This document shows positions 52,242 to 62,479 of a DNA stretch of 64,000 nucleotides, piece after piece. Numbering within the stretch: position 1 is the stretch's first letter; the number at the start of each line of letters is the position of its first letter. The notes beneath the pieces were generated by a model. That model had not been told where the DNA came from. It was given only the letters and a program-made list of their open reading frames with translations, and did not search any database. The position numbers and the translations under genes are program-made. The stretch lies in the NCBI RefSeq assembly GCF_000187265.1, contig NZ_GL698434.1, forward strand, positions 62,001 to 126,000, written 5' to 3'. The stretch is from Streptococcus equinus ATCC 9812 (GTDB lineage Bacteria; Bacillota; Bacilli; Lactobacillales; Streptococcaceae).

Positions 52242-53284
52242 TAAAAATTTCCTCCCATATTTTGATACATTGGCAAAAGCATTGCCACGTAGATTAAAAC
52301 AATAATTAAAGCAACAAAGACAAAAACTAGCGGTTGAATCAGCTGTGTTGCCTGAGTTAATTGGCTGAAGAAAGTCTGCCATGTTTCCTCAGCATAGATA
52401 TCAAGCTCCCGACCAAGTTTTGACTTAACTTCTCCGTACTCAATCATCAGGCTCAGTTCCCTCAAAAAGAAGGGATAATCTAGAACTTTTTGATGAAATG
52501 ATTGACCAGACAAAAGAGCTTGCTGCATATCCTTACCAATCTCTTGAAAAAGACGAGATTTTTGATGTTGCATTAATGCTACAATTTCCATCAAATCAAT
52601 CCCCTGCCCAATAAGATTTCCCCACTCACGCGCATAATAAGCTGTTAGATAAAGACGAATGAATCGCCCTATTATCGGCAAGCGACTAATCTGGCTAAAA
52701 AGATAGATTGGTGATAAACGCCTAGCATAGAAAAATCCCAAAACAACCGCTAGTCCTAAAAGCACAAAGCTCCCCAAAAAAATCATTGGAAAATGGGCAA
52801 TAATCTGAGTAGCAAAATTTTGACTTTCAAGTTGCGGCAATAAATAATTTTTTAAGCCAAGCATTATCAAAATCAAAAAACTTAATAAAATCAAAGGATA
52901 GGTCGCTACTTCAATCAACTTCTTTCGCACAACAGACATGCTAGCCAAATAACGATTGATTTTTACAAGACTTTGCTGACAATTTCCATGAACATCAGCC
53001 AAAGCAATCTGAGTCACAATCGTATCTGAAAAGCCTAACCTTACCATCATATCTGCTAAAGTTGCGCCACTCAGCAAGGACTCCTGCATACTATTCACAT
53101 ATGATTCCTGCAATAACTGACTCCGTCTCAAAAAAGACACTATCTCAGTTAAAGTAAAGCCACTGTTAAACAAATTATTAAATAATTGAATGACCTTCTG
53201 TTGTTTTTTAAAGGGCAATTTTTTCGATTTTTGCCTCTTCAAAACTGATATGTCCGTCTCGAGCAAGGCTATCAATCTGCTCAT
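52241..53284 (-). CDS. comGB: Competence pilus platform protein ComGB
   Basis: The integral membrane protein of the GspF/PilC family has two copies of the T2SF domain: LFNNLFNSGFTLTEIVSFLRRSQLL (about residue 38) and YAREWGNLIGQGIDLMEIVALMQHQ. Membrane segments are near residues 155, 180 and at the end (LIQPLVFVFVALIIVLIYVAMLLPMY). I chose the ATG at 53284 with AAGGTGG before it, inside the end of comGA. A later start is possible. Confidence 0.88.
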   Translation of the reverse strand: MSRLIALLETDISVLKRQKSKKLPFKKQQKVIQLFNNLFNSGFTLTEIVSFLRRSQLLQESYVNSMQESLLSGATLADMMVRLGFSDTIVTQIALADVHGNCQQSLVKINRYLASMSVVRKKLIEVATYPLILLSFLILIMLGLKNYLLPQLESQNFATQIIAHFPMIFLGSFVLLGLAVVLGFFYARRLSPIYLFSQISRLPIIGRFIRLYLTAYYAREWGNLIGQGIDLMEIVALMQHQKSRLFQEIGKDMQQALLSGQSFHQKVLDYPFFLRELSLMIEYGEVKSKLGRELDIYAEETWQTFFSQLTQATQLIQPLVFVFVALIIVLIYVAMLLPMYQNMGGNF

Positions 53285-54149
53285 TCCACCTTCTTGGGGG
53301 ATACTGCTCAAAATCTCTTTTGGCAAAATCAACTACACCTCCACCACCAATTAATCGTTGATAAACAATAGCACGCAAGCTATTTTCAAGTTCCTGCCTA
53401 CTAACACCCAATTCTAATAACCTAGCATAAACACCTGGAATACTTTTCGCATGAATGGTTGAAAAAACAAGGACTCCTGTCAGACTAGCTCTAATAACCG
53501 CACGCGCTGTCTCACTATCACGAATCTCACCAATAATCAAAATATCAGGTCTATGACGAAGCGAGAGCTTGATAAGGTTATCATAAGTCATCCCGATTTC
53601 ATCATTTAACTGCAATTGCAACATATTGTCTTGTTTTATCTCAACAGGGTCTTCAATCGTAATCACCTGTTTTCCAGGAAATTTTTCACGAACTAATTGG
53701 TACATGAGAGTGGTTTTTCCACTCCCTACCGGCCCGGAAAAAAGGTAAAGTCCCCTGCTGTCAATAGCCTCTAAAATATTTCTCATTCCATCAAACCAAT
53801 ACTGCAAATCATGACGACCTGAATAAAGGAGCCTAATGACCAGACTTTCACGCCCACGATAATCACCCACACTAGACAAGCGCAGTGAAATCTCCTCATC
53901 ATCTGCAAAAGTATAGTCACAAGAACCAAGCTGACTACGACGCTTTTCACCAACATTCATCCCAGCTACAAATTTAAAGTGACTAATCAAGCTTGTCATT
54001 TCATCAGTAGCAACTTCTTGAATAAACTGGCGTTTCTCACCAATTCGTTGATAAATCTCATAGTTTTCTGCCTTTGGAATAATATAGATATCCTGAGCAT
54101 TCTTTCCAACTGCATCTCTAATAAGCTGCTTTGCTTTTTCCTGAATCAT
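53208..54149 (-). CDS. comGA: Competence pilus assembly ATPase ComGA
   Basis: The 313-residue GspE/PilB-family traffic ATPase has Walker A (FSGPVGSGKTTLMY, about residue 138), the Asp box (VITIEDPVEI), Walker B (DILIIGEIRDSETA) and the His box (STIHAKS). It powers pseudopilus assembly at the membrane. I chose the ATG at 54149 (MIQEKAKQLIRD) with AGGAGG seven bases before it; the frame runs further but without a plausible start. A com box lies about 20-27 bp upstream. Confidence 0.95.
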   Translation of the reverse strand: MIQEKAKQLIRDAVGKNAQDIYIIPKAENYEIYQRIGEKRQFIQEVATDEMTSLISHFKFVAGMNVGEKRRSQLGSCDYTFADDEEISLRLSSVGDYRGRESLVIRLLYSGRHDLQYWFDGMRNILEAIDSRGLYLFSGPVGSGKTTLMYQLVREKFPGKQVITIEDPVEIKQDNMLQLQLNDEIGMTYDNLIKLSLRHRPDILIIGEIRDSETARAVIRASLTGVLVFSTIHAKSIPGVYARLLELGVSRQELENSLRAIVYQRLIGGGGVVDFAKRDFEQYPPRRWNEQIDSLARDGHISFEEAKIEKIAL

Positions 54150-54168
54150 TTTGACCTCCTTATCTTTA

Positions 54169-54176
54169 TATTCGAA
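54169..54176 (-). promoter_or_regulatory. com box (SigX/ComX promoter) of comG
   Basis: TTCGAATA after a T-rich stretch on the minus strand, the same core as at ssbB. Competence-specific transcription is expected. Confidence 0.78.
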
Positions 54177-54187
54177 AAAATTTTTAA

Positions 54188-54214
54188 AAATAAAAAAATC
54201 ATGGAATTTTCCAT
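54188..54214 (-). terminator. intrinsic terminator after the DUF1033 gene
   Basis: AATCATGGAA and TTCCATGATT arms followed by a T-run on the minus strand. Confidence 0.82.
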
Positions 54215-54216
54215 GA

Positions 54217-54585
54217 TTAAGGTTTAAATTTGCATTTTTGAGGTCTGGGGCTTGGTTCATCATTTCTAATATTAAAATAATAAGCAAACTGCTCTTTGGC
54301 TAATTCTTGCCCATCTTTTAGAATCAAAAGTGAATGATATTGTTGCAAATAATCACCGCAATTCTCACACCAACGCTTCTCAGCCTTATCCCAAAAAGCA
54401 GCTTGAAAATTGTCATGACACTTACAACTTGGTAGATTTTTTCTAAGCAATTCCCATTCTTGACAGTAGAATGACAATGCCTCTTCAAAGTATTCAAAAG
54501 ATTGTTCTTCGATGATATCATCCTGCCAATCATCTAAAAACCACCAGGGCTCCCAGTCCCCATACATTTTGATTACTTGATACAT
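54217..54585 (-). CDS. DUF1033 family protein
   Basis: The 122-residue protein is rich in Trp, Tyr and acidic residues (MYGDWEPWWFLDDWQDDI) and has four Cys, CKCH and CENC, which could hold a metal ion. It matches the DUF1033 family that lies between rpoC and comGA in streptococci. The function is unknown. I chose the ATG at 54585 (MYQVIKMYGDW). Confidence 0.82.
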   Translation of the reverse strand: MYQVIKMYGDWEPWWFLDDWQDDIIEEQSFEYFEEALSFYCQEWELLRKNLPSCKCHDNFQAAFWDKAEKRWCENCGDYLQQYHSLLILKDGQELAKEQFAYYFNIRNDEPSPRPQKCKFKP

Positions 54586-54691
54586 TTTTCTCACTTCCTT
54601 ATGGTCTTTATTATATAAGAATTAAAGCCAATTTAAAATATATTTGCTTATTTATAATGATTATCATCTATTTCAATCTCATTTTCTCAGC

Positions 54692-54722
54692 AAAAAAGCC
54701 CAGGACAAGTCCTAGGCCTTTT
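54692..54722 (-). terminator. intrinsic terminator after rpoC
   Basis: AAAAGGCCTAGGAC and GTCCTGGGCTTTTTT arms with a short loop on the minus strand. Confidence 0.88.
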
Positions 54723-54751
54723 CATTTATTAAACTCAAATGTGAATTCAGA

Positions 54752-57700
54752 TTATTCAGCGTCTGTTGATGCAGATGCTTCAACTGTTTCAGCATCTTCA
54801 CTTGTTTCAAGTTCATTAACAGCTTGTGGTTCAAGGTTACGGTAACGAGCCATACCTGTACCAGCTGGAATGATTTTACCGATGATAACATTTTCTTTAA
54901 GACCAAGAAGATGATCTTTTTTACCACGGATAGCAGCATCAGTAAGAACACGAGTTGTTTCTTGGAATGATGCAGCTGACAAGAATGAGTTAGTTTCAAG
55001 CGAAGCTTTAGTAATACCCATAAGTACTGGACGTGCTGTTGCAGGGATACCACCAGAGATAACAACATCTTTGTTAGCATCTGTGAAGTCTGCAATATCC
55101 ATAAGTGTACCTGGAAGAAGATCTGTATCACCTGGATCCATGATACGTACTTTACGAAGCATTTGACGAACCATTACTTCGACGTGTTTATCACCGATTT
55201 CTACCCCTTGGCTACGGTATACTTTTTGTACTTCGGCAAGAAGGTAAGTTTCAACTGATAATGTATCACGAACTTCAAGGAGACGTTTAGGTTGGATAGA
55301 ACCTTCAGTAAGTGGAGCACCACGGTGAACTTCATCACCAACAGCTACTTTCATACGAGCTGTAAATGGTACCACGTATTCACCCATACCAGTCTTACCT
55401 TGAACGTAAACTTTCTTAGTACGTGTAGAAGCATCTTCTTCGATGTCAACAACAGTACCTTTAACTTCAGTAATAACTGCTTCCCCTTTAGGGTTACGAG
55501 CTTCAAAGATTTCTTGGATACGAGGAAGACCTTGTGTGATATCGGTATTTGACGCAACACCACCCGTGTGGAAAGTACGCATTGTAAGCTGTGTACCAGG
55601 TTCACCGATAGATTGAGCGGCAATTGTACCAACTGCTTCACCAACTTCAACAGCATCACCTGTAGCAAGGTTGACACCATAACAGTGACGGCAAACACCA
55701 TGACGAGTGTTACATGTAAATACTGAACGGATTGTTACTTCTTCTACACCAGCTTTGACAATTTCAGCTGCCATATCTTCAGTAATCAAGACATCAGCAC
55801 CAACGATAACTTCTCCTGTTTCAGGGTGTTTAACAGATTTCTTAGTATAACGACCAACAAGACGTTCTTCAAGAGTTTCTGTAACTTCTTTACCATCAGT
55901 GATTGCACGGATAACAAGACCACGGTCAGTTCCACAATCGTCTTCACGAATGATAACGTCTTGGGCAACGTCAACCAAACGACGAGTAAGGTAACCAGAG
56001 TCGGCAGTCTTAAGGGCTGTATCGGTCATACCTTTACGAGCACCGTGAGTTGAGAAGAACATTTCCAAGACAGACAAACCTTCACGGAAGTTAGACAAGA
56101 TAGGCAATTCCATGATACGTCCGTTCGGAGCAGCCATCAAACCACGCATACCGGCAAGTTGTGAGAAGTTAGAGATGTTACCACGAGCTCCTGAGTCCAT
56201 CATCATAACGATAGGGTTCTTAGGATCTTGTGTTTCAATCAGACGTTGTTCAAGTTCTTCTTTAGCTTCACGCCATGTTGTTGTAACAGCAACATAACGG
56301 TCATCATCAGTCATCAAACCGCGACGGAAGGCTTTGTTGATTTGTTCAACTTTGCTGTGGGCTGCATCGATAATTTCTTGTTTGTTATCGATAACTGGGA
56401 TATCGGCGATACCCACTGTCAAACCAGCAAGAGTTGAATGGTAGTAACCAAGGTCTTTCAAGCGGTCAAGGAAGGCTGACGTTTCTGTTGTACGGAAACG
56501 TTTAAAGATTTCCGCAATAATGTTACCAAGATTTTTCTTCTTGAATGGAACGTTGATGTCCAAGCTGTCGATAACAGTGTGGATATCTTGACCAGGTACC
56601 AAGAAGTATTTATCTGGAGTTTTTTCAGTCAAGTTAGCATTGTTTGGTTCTTGAAGGTAAGGTAGATCATCAGGCATGATGTCGTTGAAGAGGATCTTAC
56701 CAACAGTTGTAACCATGATTTTGTGTTTTTGTTCGTCAGTCCATGGTTTGTTTGGCATGCTATCAACTGTGATACCAACACGTGTGTGCAAGTGAACATA
56801 ACCGTTACGGTATGCCATTACTGCTTCATCACGGTCTTTGAAGACCATTCCTTCACCTTCACGACCTGGTTCTTCCATTGTTAGGTAGTAGTTACCAAGA
56901 ACCATATCTTGAGATGGAGTTACGACTGGTTTACCATCTTTAGGGTTAAGGATGTGTTCTGCGGCAAGCATAAGAAGACGTGCTTCTGCTTGTGCTTCTT
57001 CAGAAAGTGGTACGTGGATGGCCATTTGGTCACCATCGAAGTCGGCATTGTAGGCTTCACAAACAAGTGGGTGAAGGCGAAGTGCTTTACCATCGATAAG
57101 AACTGGTTCGAAGGCTTGGATACCCAAACGGTGAAGAGTCGGTGCGCGGTTAAGAAGTACTGGGTGTTCTTTAATAACATCTTCAAGAATATCCCAAATA
57201 CGTTCATCTCCACGTTCAACCATGCGTTTAGCAGCTTTAACGTTACCAGCGTAATCACGTGCAACGATTTCGCGCATTACGAATGGTTTGAACAATTCGA
57301 TAGCCATTTCACGTGGCACACCACATTGATACATTTTAAGTGTTGGACCTACGGCGATAACTGAACGTCCAGAGAAGTCAACACGTTTACCAAGCAAGTT
57401 TTGACGGAAACGACCTTGTTTACCTTTAAGCATGTGACTCAAAGATTTAAGAGGACGGCTACCAGGACCTGTAATTGGACGACCACGACGACCGTTATCG
57501 ATAAGTGCATCAACAGCTTCTTGCAACATACGTTTTTCGTTTTGCACGATGATACCAGGGGCATTCAATTCAAGCAAGCGAGCCAAACGGTTGTTACGAT
57601 TGATAACACGACGGTAAAGATCATTCAAGTCAGATGCAGCGAAACGTCCACCATCCAATTGAACCATTGGACGAAGATCTGGTGGAATAACTGGCAAGAT

Positions 57701-58390
57701 GTTAAGTACCATCCATTCTGGTTTGTTACCAGATTTGTAGAAGGCATCAAGAACATCCAAACGACGAACAGCTTTGATACGTTTTTGACCAGTTGCTGTT
57801 TTGAGTTCTTCTTTAAGTTCAGCGATTTCTGATTTCAAATCAACGCGTTTAAGAAGATCTTGGATGGCTTCAGCACCCATTTTAGCAACGAATGAACCTT
57901 GTCCATATTCTTGGATTTTTTCACGGTATTCGCGTTCAGTCAAAAGTGATTTGGGTTCAAGCGGAGTATCTTTTGGATCGATAACAACATAAGCTGCGAA
58001 GTAGATAACTTCTTCAAGAGCACGTGGGCTCATGTCCAAAGTAAGACCCATACGTGATGGAATTCCTTTGAAGTACCAAATGTGTGATACTGGAGCTTTC
58101 AATTCGATGTGACCCATACGTTCACGACGAACTTTAGCACGTGTTACTTCAACACCACAGCGGTCACAAACAATTCCTTTATAACGAATACGTTTATATT
58201 TACCACAAGCACATTCCCAGTCTTTTGTAGGTCCAAAGATAACTTCATCGAAAAGACCTTCACGTTCTGGTTTGAGCGTACGATAGTTGATTGTTTCAGG
58301 TTTTTTAACTTCACCATAAGACCATGAACGGACCTTACTTGGTGAGGCTAATGTGATTTGCATACTTTTAAAACGATTTACGTCAACCAC
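54752..58390 (-). CDS. rpoC: RNA polymerase subunit beta-prime
   Basis: The 1212-residue subunit has the N-terminal zinc finger ([20 protein letters not shown]), clamp and rudder regions, the catalytic magnesium motif [12 protein letters not shown] (about residue 451) and the bridge helix/trigger loop region ([15 protein letters not shown]...; [25 protein letters not shown]). A second zinc site lies at CGTDRG and [13 protein letters not shown]. An acidic C-terminal tail closes it. It is co-transcribed with rpoB, 170 bp upstream. Confidence 0.98.
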   Translation of the reverse strand: MVDVNRFKSMQITLASPSKVRSWSYGEVKKPETINYRTLKPEREGLFDEVIFGPTKDWECACGKYKRIRYKGIVCDRCGVEVTRAKVRRERMGHIELKAPVSHIWYFKGIPSRMGLTLDMSPRALEEVIYFAAYVVIDPKDTPLEPKSLLTEREYREKIQEYGQGSFVAKMGAEAIQDLLKRVDLKSEIAELKEELKTATGQKRIKAVRRLDVLDAFYKSGNKPEWMVLNILPVIPPDLRPMVQLDGGRFAASDLNDLYRRVINRNNRLARLLELNAPGIIVQNEKRMLQEAVDALIDNGRRGRPITGPGSRPLKSLSHMLKGKQGRFRQNLLGKRVDFSGRSVIAVGPTLKMYQCGVPREMAIELFKPFVMREIVARDYAGNVKAAKRMVERGDERIWDILEDVIKEHPVLLNRAPTLHRLGIQAFEPVLIDGKALRLHPLVCEAYNADFDGDQMAIHVPLSEEAQAEARLLMLAAEHILNPKDGKPVVTPSQDMVLGNYYLTMEEPGREGEGMVFKDRDEAVMAYRNGYVHLHTRVGITVDSMPNKPWTDEQKHKIMVTTVGKILFNDIMPDDLPYLQEPNNANLTEKTPDKYFLVPGQDIHTVIDSLDINVPFKKKNLGNIIAEIFKRFRTTETSAFLDRLKDLGYYHSTLAGLTVGIADIPVIDNKQEIIDAAHSKVEQINKAFRRGLMTDDDRYVAVTTTWREAKEELEQRLIETQDPKNPIVMMMDSGARGNISNFSQLAGMRGLMAAPNGRIMELPILSNFREGLSVLEMFFSTHGARKGMTDTALKTADSGYLTRRLVDVAQDVIIREDDCGTDRGLVIRAITDGKEVTETLEERLVGRYTKKSVKHPETGEVIVGADVLITEDMAAEIVKAGVEEVTIRSVFTCNTRHGVCRHCYGVNLATGDAVEVGEAVGTIAAQSIGEPGTQLTMRTFHTGGVASNTDITQGLPRIQEIFEARNPKGEAVITEVKGTVVDIEEDASTRTKKVYVQGKTGMGEYVVPFTARMKVAVGDEVHRGAPLTEGSIQPKRLLEVRDTLSVETYLLAEVQKVYRSQGVEIGDKHVEVMVRQMLRKVRIMDPGDTDLLPGTLMDIADFTDANKDVVISGGIPATARPVLMGITKASLETNSFLSAASFQETTRVLTDAAIRGKKDHLLGLKENVIIGKIIPAGTGMARYRNLEPQAVNELETSEDAETVEASASTDAE

Positions 58391-58561
58391 TAGTATTACC
58401 TTTCTTTATTGTACTTTTGAAAATAGCTGCGCTACTTTCTAACTGTCATGACTTACAAATTCATGATTCGTAAGACATCATTTATCGTTATAGGACTCAA
58501 TCAAACAATCTGACCAAGAGAAGCAGGTCTTGCCTCTCTCATGTCTGAATGTTCTTTCCTA
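58391..58561 (-). other. rpoB-rpoC intergenic spacer
   Basis: The 171-base spacer holds no gene. It contains short inverted repeats (CTTAC/GTAAG about 58450-58475, and AGAGA/TCTCT about 58515-58540) that might form RNA structures or processing sites. No terminator with a U-run was seen. Confidence 0.4.
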
Positions 58562-61500
58562 TTATTTGTTTTCTTCTGCAGAAACTTCTGCTTTTTCCGC
58601 TTCTTCTGCTTCTTGTTTTTGACGAGCTTTTTCAAGATCATCAACGTGCATAACATCGTCATCTTCACCTTCATCAAGATCACGAAGTTCTACTTCATTG
58701 TCATCTTCATCAAGCACGCGCATGTCAAGACCAAGTGATTGCAATTCTTTTACAAGAACTCGGAATGATTCTGGAACACCTGGTTTTGGAATTGGTTTAC
58801 CTTTAGTGATGGCTTCATAAGCTTTAAGACGACCGTTGACATCATCTGATTTGTAAGTCAAGATTTCTTGAAGAACATTTGATGCACCGTAAGCTTCCAA
58901 AGCCCAAACTTCCATTTCACCGAAACGTTGTCCACCAAATTGTGCTTTACCACCAAGAGGTTGTTGCGTAACAAGTGAGTAAGGACCAACTGAACGTGCG
59001 TGAAGTTTATCATCAACCATGTGGTGAAGTTTAATCATGTACATGACACCAACTGACACACGGTTATCAAATGGTTCACCAGTACGTCCATCGTAAAGAA
59101 CTGTCTTAGCGTCGCTAGCCATACCAGCTTCGTTAACTGTATCCCAAAGGTCTTCAGAAGTTGCCCCATCAAAGACTGGTGTTGCAATGTGAATACCAAG
59201 GTTACGAGCAGCCATACCAAGGTGAAGCTCCATAACTTGTCCGATGTTCATACGAGATGGCACCCCAAGTGGGTTCAACATGATATCGACTGGAGTTCCG
59301 TCTGGAAGATAAGGCATGTCTTCAACTGGAACAACACGAGAAACAACCCCTTTGTTACCGTGACGACCGGCCATTTTATCTCCGACTTTGATTTTACGTT
59401 TTTGTGCGATATAAACACGAACGAGCATGTTAACACCTGATTGTAATTCATCACCGTTTGCACGTGTAAAGATTTTAACGTCACGAACGACACCATCTCC
59501 ACCGTGTGGTACACGAAGTGATGTATCACGAACTTCACGTGATTTATCACCGAAGATTGCGTGAAGAAGGCGCTCTTCAGCAGAAAGGTCTTTTTCACCT
59601 TTAGGTGTTACTTTACCTACAAGGATGTCACCTTCTTTAACTTCAGCACCGATACGGATAATACCCATTTCGTCAAGGTCTTTAAGAGCTTCTTCACCAA
59701 CGTTTGGAATTTCGCGAGTGATTTCTTCAGGGCCTAACTTAGTATCACGTGTTTCTGATTCAAATTCTTCCAAGTGAACTGATGTATAAACATCTTCTTT
59801 AACAAGACGTTCACTCAAGATGATGGCATCTTCATAGTTATAACCATCCCAAGTCATGTAAGCGACGATTGGGTTTTGACCAAGGGCCATTTCACCTTTT
59901 TCCATTGAAGGACCATCAGCGATGAAGTCACCTTTTTCAACGATATCGCCAACTTTAACAAGTGTATGTTGGTTATAAGCTGTACCTGAGTTAGAACGAC
60001 GGAATTTAGTAATGTGGTAAACATCAAGTGAACCATCTTCGCGACGAACTTCAACTTTTTCAGCATCAGAGAAGATAACGCGTCCATCGTGTTTAGCGAT
60101 AACTGCAGCACCTGAGTCGTGGGCTGCTTGATATTCCATACCAGTACCAACATATGGTGCGTGTGGATCAATCAATGGCACCGCTTGACGTTGCATGTTG
60201 GCACCCATAAGGGCACGGTTAGAGTCATCGTTTTCAAGGAAAGGAATACATGCTGTCGCAACGGCAACTACTTGTTTAGGTGAAACGTCTACGAAGTCAA
60301 CAACGCTTGCTGGGAACTCTTGGTTATTACCTTGGTGACGTCCCATAACGATGTCTTCAGCAAATGTTCCATCTTCGTTAAGTTTTGAGTTAGCCTGTGC
60401 TACTGTGTATTCATCTTCTTCATCGGCAGTCAACCAAACGATTTCGTTTGTAATCACACCTGTAGCGCGGTCAACTTTACGATATGGTGTTTGGATGAAA
60501 CCATATTTATTAAGGTGTCCGTATGTTGACAAGTTATTGATCAAACCGATGTTAGGTCCTTCAGGAGTTTCAATCGGACACATACGACCATAGTGAGTGT
60601 AGTGCACGTCACGAACTTCATAACCAGCACGGTCACGAGTCAAACCACCAGGTCCTAAGGCTGACAAACGACGTTTGTGAGACAACTCAGAAAGTGGGTT
60701 GTGTTGGTCCATGAACTGTGACAATTGAGATGAACCGAAGAATTCTTTAACGGCTGCAGTAACAGGACGAATGTTGATGATTTGTTGTGGTGTCAACACT
60801 TCGTTGTCTTGAACTGACATACGTTCCCGAACGTTACGTTCCATACGAGCAAGACCAATACGGAATTGGTTAGCAAGCAATTCACCAACGGCACGAATAC
60901 GACGATTCCCAAGGTGGTCGATATCATCAACTTTACCTAGACCTTCAGCAAGGTTAAGGAAGTAAGACATTTCTGCCAAGATATCAGCTGGTGTAAGCGC
61001 ACGCGCTTTGTCATCAGGATTTGCGTTACCAACGATTGTAACAACGCGGTCTGGATCGTTTGGTGCAACAACTTTGAATTTTTGAAGAACAACAGGTTCA
61101 GTGACAACAGCGTAATCATTTGGTGTGTAAACAAATTTGTTAAGGTCACCATCCAATTGATCAGCGATTGAATCAATCACGTCACGTGTCATTACTGTAC
61201 CAGCTTCAACAAGGATTTCACCAGTTTCAGCATCAACCAAGTTTTCAGCGATTGTTTGGTTCAAAAGACGAGTCTTGATGTTAAGTTTTTTGTTGATTTT
61301 GTAACGACCAACAGCTGCCAAGTCATAACGACGTGGGTCAAAGAAACGAGCTACAAGCAAGCTACGTGAGCTATCAGCTGTTTTTGGTTCACCTGGACGA
61401 AGGCGTTCGTAAATTTCTTTAAGAGCTTCGTCAGTACGTGAGTCTGCTGGGTTTTTGTGAATATCTTTTTCGATTGTGTTACGAACAAGTTCGCTATCAC

Positions 61501-62134
61501 CAAAGATATCCATGATTTCATCATCACCTGAGAAACCAAGCGCACGTACAAGAGTTGTAAATGGAATTTTACGTGTACGGTCGATACGTGTGTAAGCAAT
61601 ATCTTTTGAATCTGTTTCTAATTCAAGCCATGCTCCACGGTTAGGGATTACAGTTGAACCGTAACCAACTTTACCGTTTTTATCAACTTTATCGTTGAAA
61701 TAAACACCAGGAGAACGAACCAACTGAGAAACGATAATACGTTCACCACCGTTGATGATGAATGTACCCATTTCAGTCATAATTGGGAAATCACCGAAGA
61801 AAACTTCTTGAGTTTTGATTTCTCCTGTTTCTTTATTAATCAAACGGAAGGTTACAAAAATAGGTGCTGAATAAGATGCATCGTGGATACGAGCTTCTTC
61901 AAGCGTATACTTAGGCTCTTTCAATTCGTAACCAACAAATTCAAGCTCCATAGTATCCGTAAAGTTTGTAATCGGAAGTACATCTTCAAAAACTTCTTTT
62001 AATCCGTTATCCAAGAAGTCTTTAAAAGAATCCGTTTGAATTTCAATCAAGTTAGGTAAATCAAGAACTTCCTTGATTCTTGAAAAGCTACGACGTGTAC
62101 GGTGTTTCCCGTACTGAACTTCATGTCCTGCCAA
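58562..62134 (-). CDS. rpoB: RNA polymerase subunit beta
   Basis: The 1190-residue subunit starts [20 protein letters not shown]. The rifampicin-binding region is visible as [34 protein letters not shown], the usual target sequence without resistance-type changes at the Asp and His positions. [13 protein letters not shown] and the C-terminal [24 protein letters not shown] follow. The tail is acidic. A long leader with a promoter near pbp1b precedes it. Confidence 0.98.
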   Translation of the reverse strand: MAGHEVQYGKHRTRRSFSRIKEVLDLPNLIEIQTDSFKDFLDNGLKEVFEDVLPITNFTDTMELEFVGYELKEPKYTLEEARIHDASYSAPIFVTFRLINKETGEIKTQEVFFGDFPIMTEMGTFIINGGERIIVSQLVRSPGVYFNDKVDKNGKVGYGSTVIPNRGAWLELETDSKDIAYTRIDRTRKIPFTTLVRALGFSGDDEIMDIFGDSELVRNTIEKDIHKNPADSRTDEALKEIYERLRPGEPKTADSSRSLLVARFFDPRRYDLAAVGRYKINKKLNIKTRLLNQTIAENLVDAETGEILVEAGTVMTRDVIDSIADQLDGDLNKFVYTPNDYAVVTEPVVLQKFKVVAPNDPDRVVTIVGNANPDDKARALTPADILAEMSYFLNLAEGLGKVDDIDHLGNRRIRAVGELLANQFRIGLARMERNVRERMSVQDNEVLTPQQIINIRPVTAAVKEFFGSSQLSQFMDQHNPLSELSHKRRLSALGPGGLTRDRAGYEVRDVHYTHYGRMCPIETPEGPNIGLINNLSTYGHLNKYGFIQTPYRKVDRATGVITNEIVWLTADEEDEYTVAQANSKLNEDGTFAEDIVMGRHQGNNQEFPASVVDFVDVSPKQVVAVATACIPFLENDDSNRALMGANMQRQAVPLIDPHAPYVGTGMEYQAAHDSGAAVIAKHDGRVIFSDAEKVEVRREDGSLDVYHITKFRRSNSGTAYNQHTLVKVGDIVEKGDFIADGPSMEKGEMALGQNPIVAYMTWDGYNYEDAIILSERLVKEDVYTSVHLEEFESETRDTKLGPEEITREIPNVGEEALKDLDEMGIIRIGAEVKEGDILVGKVTPKGEKDLSAEERLLHAIFGDKSREVRDTSLRVPHGGDGVVRDVKIFTRANGDELQSGVNMLVRVYIAQKRKIKVGDKMAGRHGNKGVVSRVVPVEDMPYLPDGTPVDIMLNPLGVPSRMNIGQVMELHLGMAARNLGIHIATPVFDGATSEDLWDTVNEAGMASDAKTVLYDGRTGEPFDNRVSVGVMYMIKLHHMVDDKLHARSVGPYSLVTQQPLGGKAQFGGQRFGEMEVWALEAYGASNVLQEILTYKSDDVNGRLKAYEAITKGKPIPKPGVPESFRVLVKELQSLGLDMRVLDEDDNEVELRDLDEGEDDDVMHVDDLEKARQKQEAEEAEKAEVSAEENK

Positions 62135-62350
62135 GTTTTTTACTCCTTCATTAAAATACAGAGGTCTGTAAACTCCATCATAATCACAATTCTCTTCGAT
62201 TGAGGAGAAAAATCATTACTTTTTCATTTTGACCCTTATAGTTAGGATGTCTGTTAAAACACCCTGCCAAGTGTGCCGTCAATGTGAATTTTTAGAATCT
62301 TTAAATATAGGTTACAAACCTCATTTTTTTCTAAAAAAGGCACAAAAAGA

Positions 62351-62388
62351 GCAGCTAAATCTGACCAATAAAATCGTGATTTAACTGC
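62351..62388 (-). terminator. terminator-like hairpin in the rpoB leader
   Basis: GCAGTTAAATC (62378-62388) pairs with GATTTAGCTGC (62351-62361) and is followed by TCTTTTTG. It lies downstream of the strong promoter at 62445-62473, so it may end pbp1b transcripts or attenuate rpoB. Confidence 0.65.
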
Positions 62389-62444
62389 TGCAAACCTTAG
62401 TTGGACAATATTTCAACTAAAGCAGACGACAAATAGTTATTAAT

Positions 62445-62473
62445 ATTATACCTTGTTTTTCCAATTTTTGCAA
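62445..62473 (-). promoter_or_regulatory. promoter of rpoBC
   Basis: TTGCAA (62468-62473), 17 bp, TATAAT (62445-62450), just past the pbp1b stop. The expected leader to the rpoB ATG is about 300 nt. The interval 62135-62479 holds no gene. Confidence 0.7.
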
Positions 62474-62479
62474 GTATTA

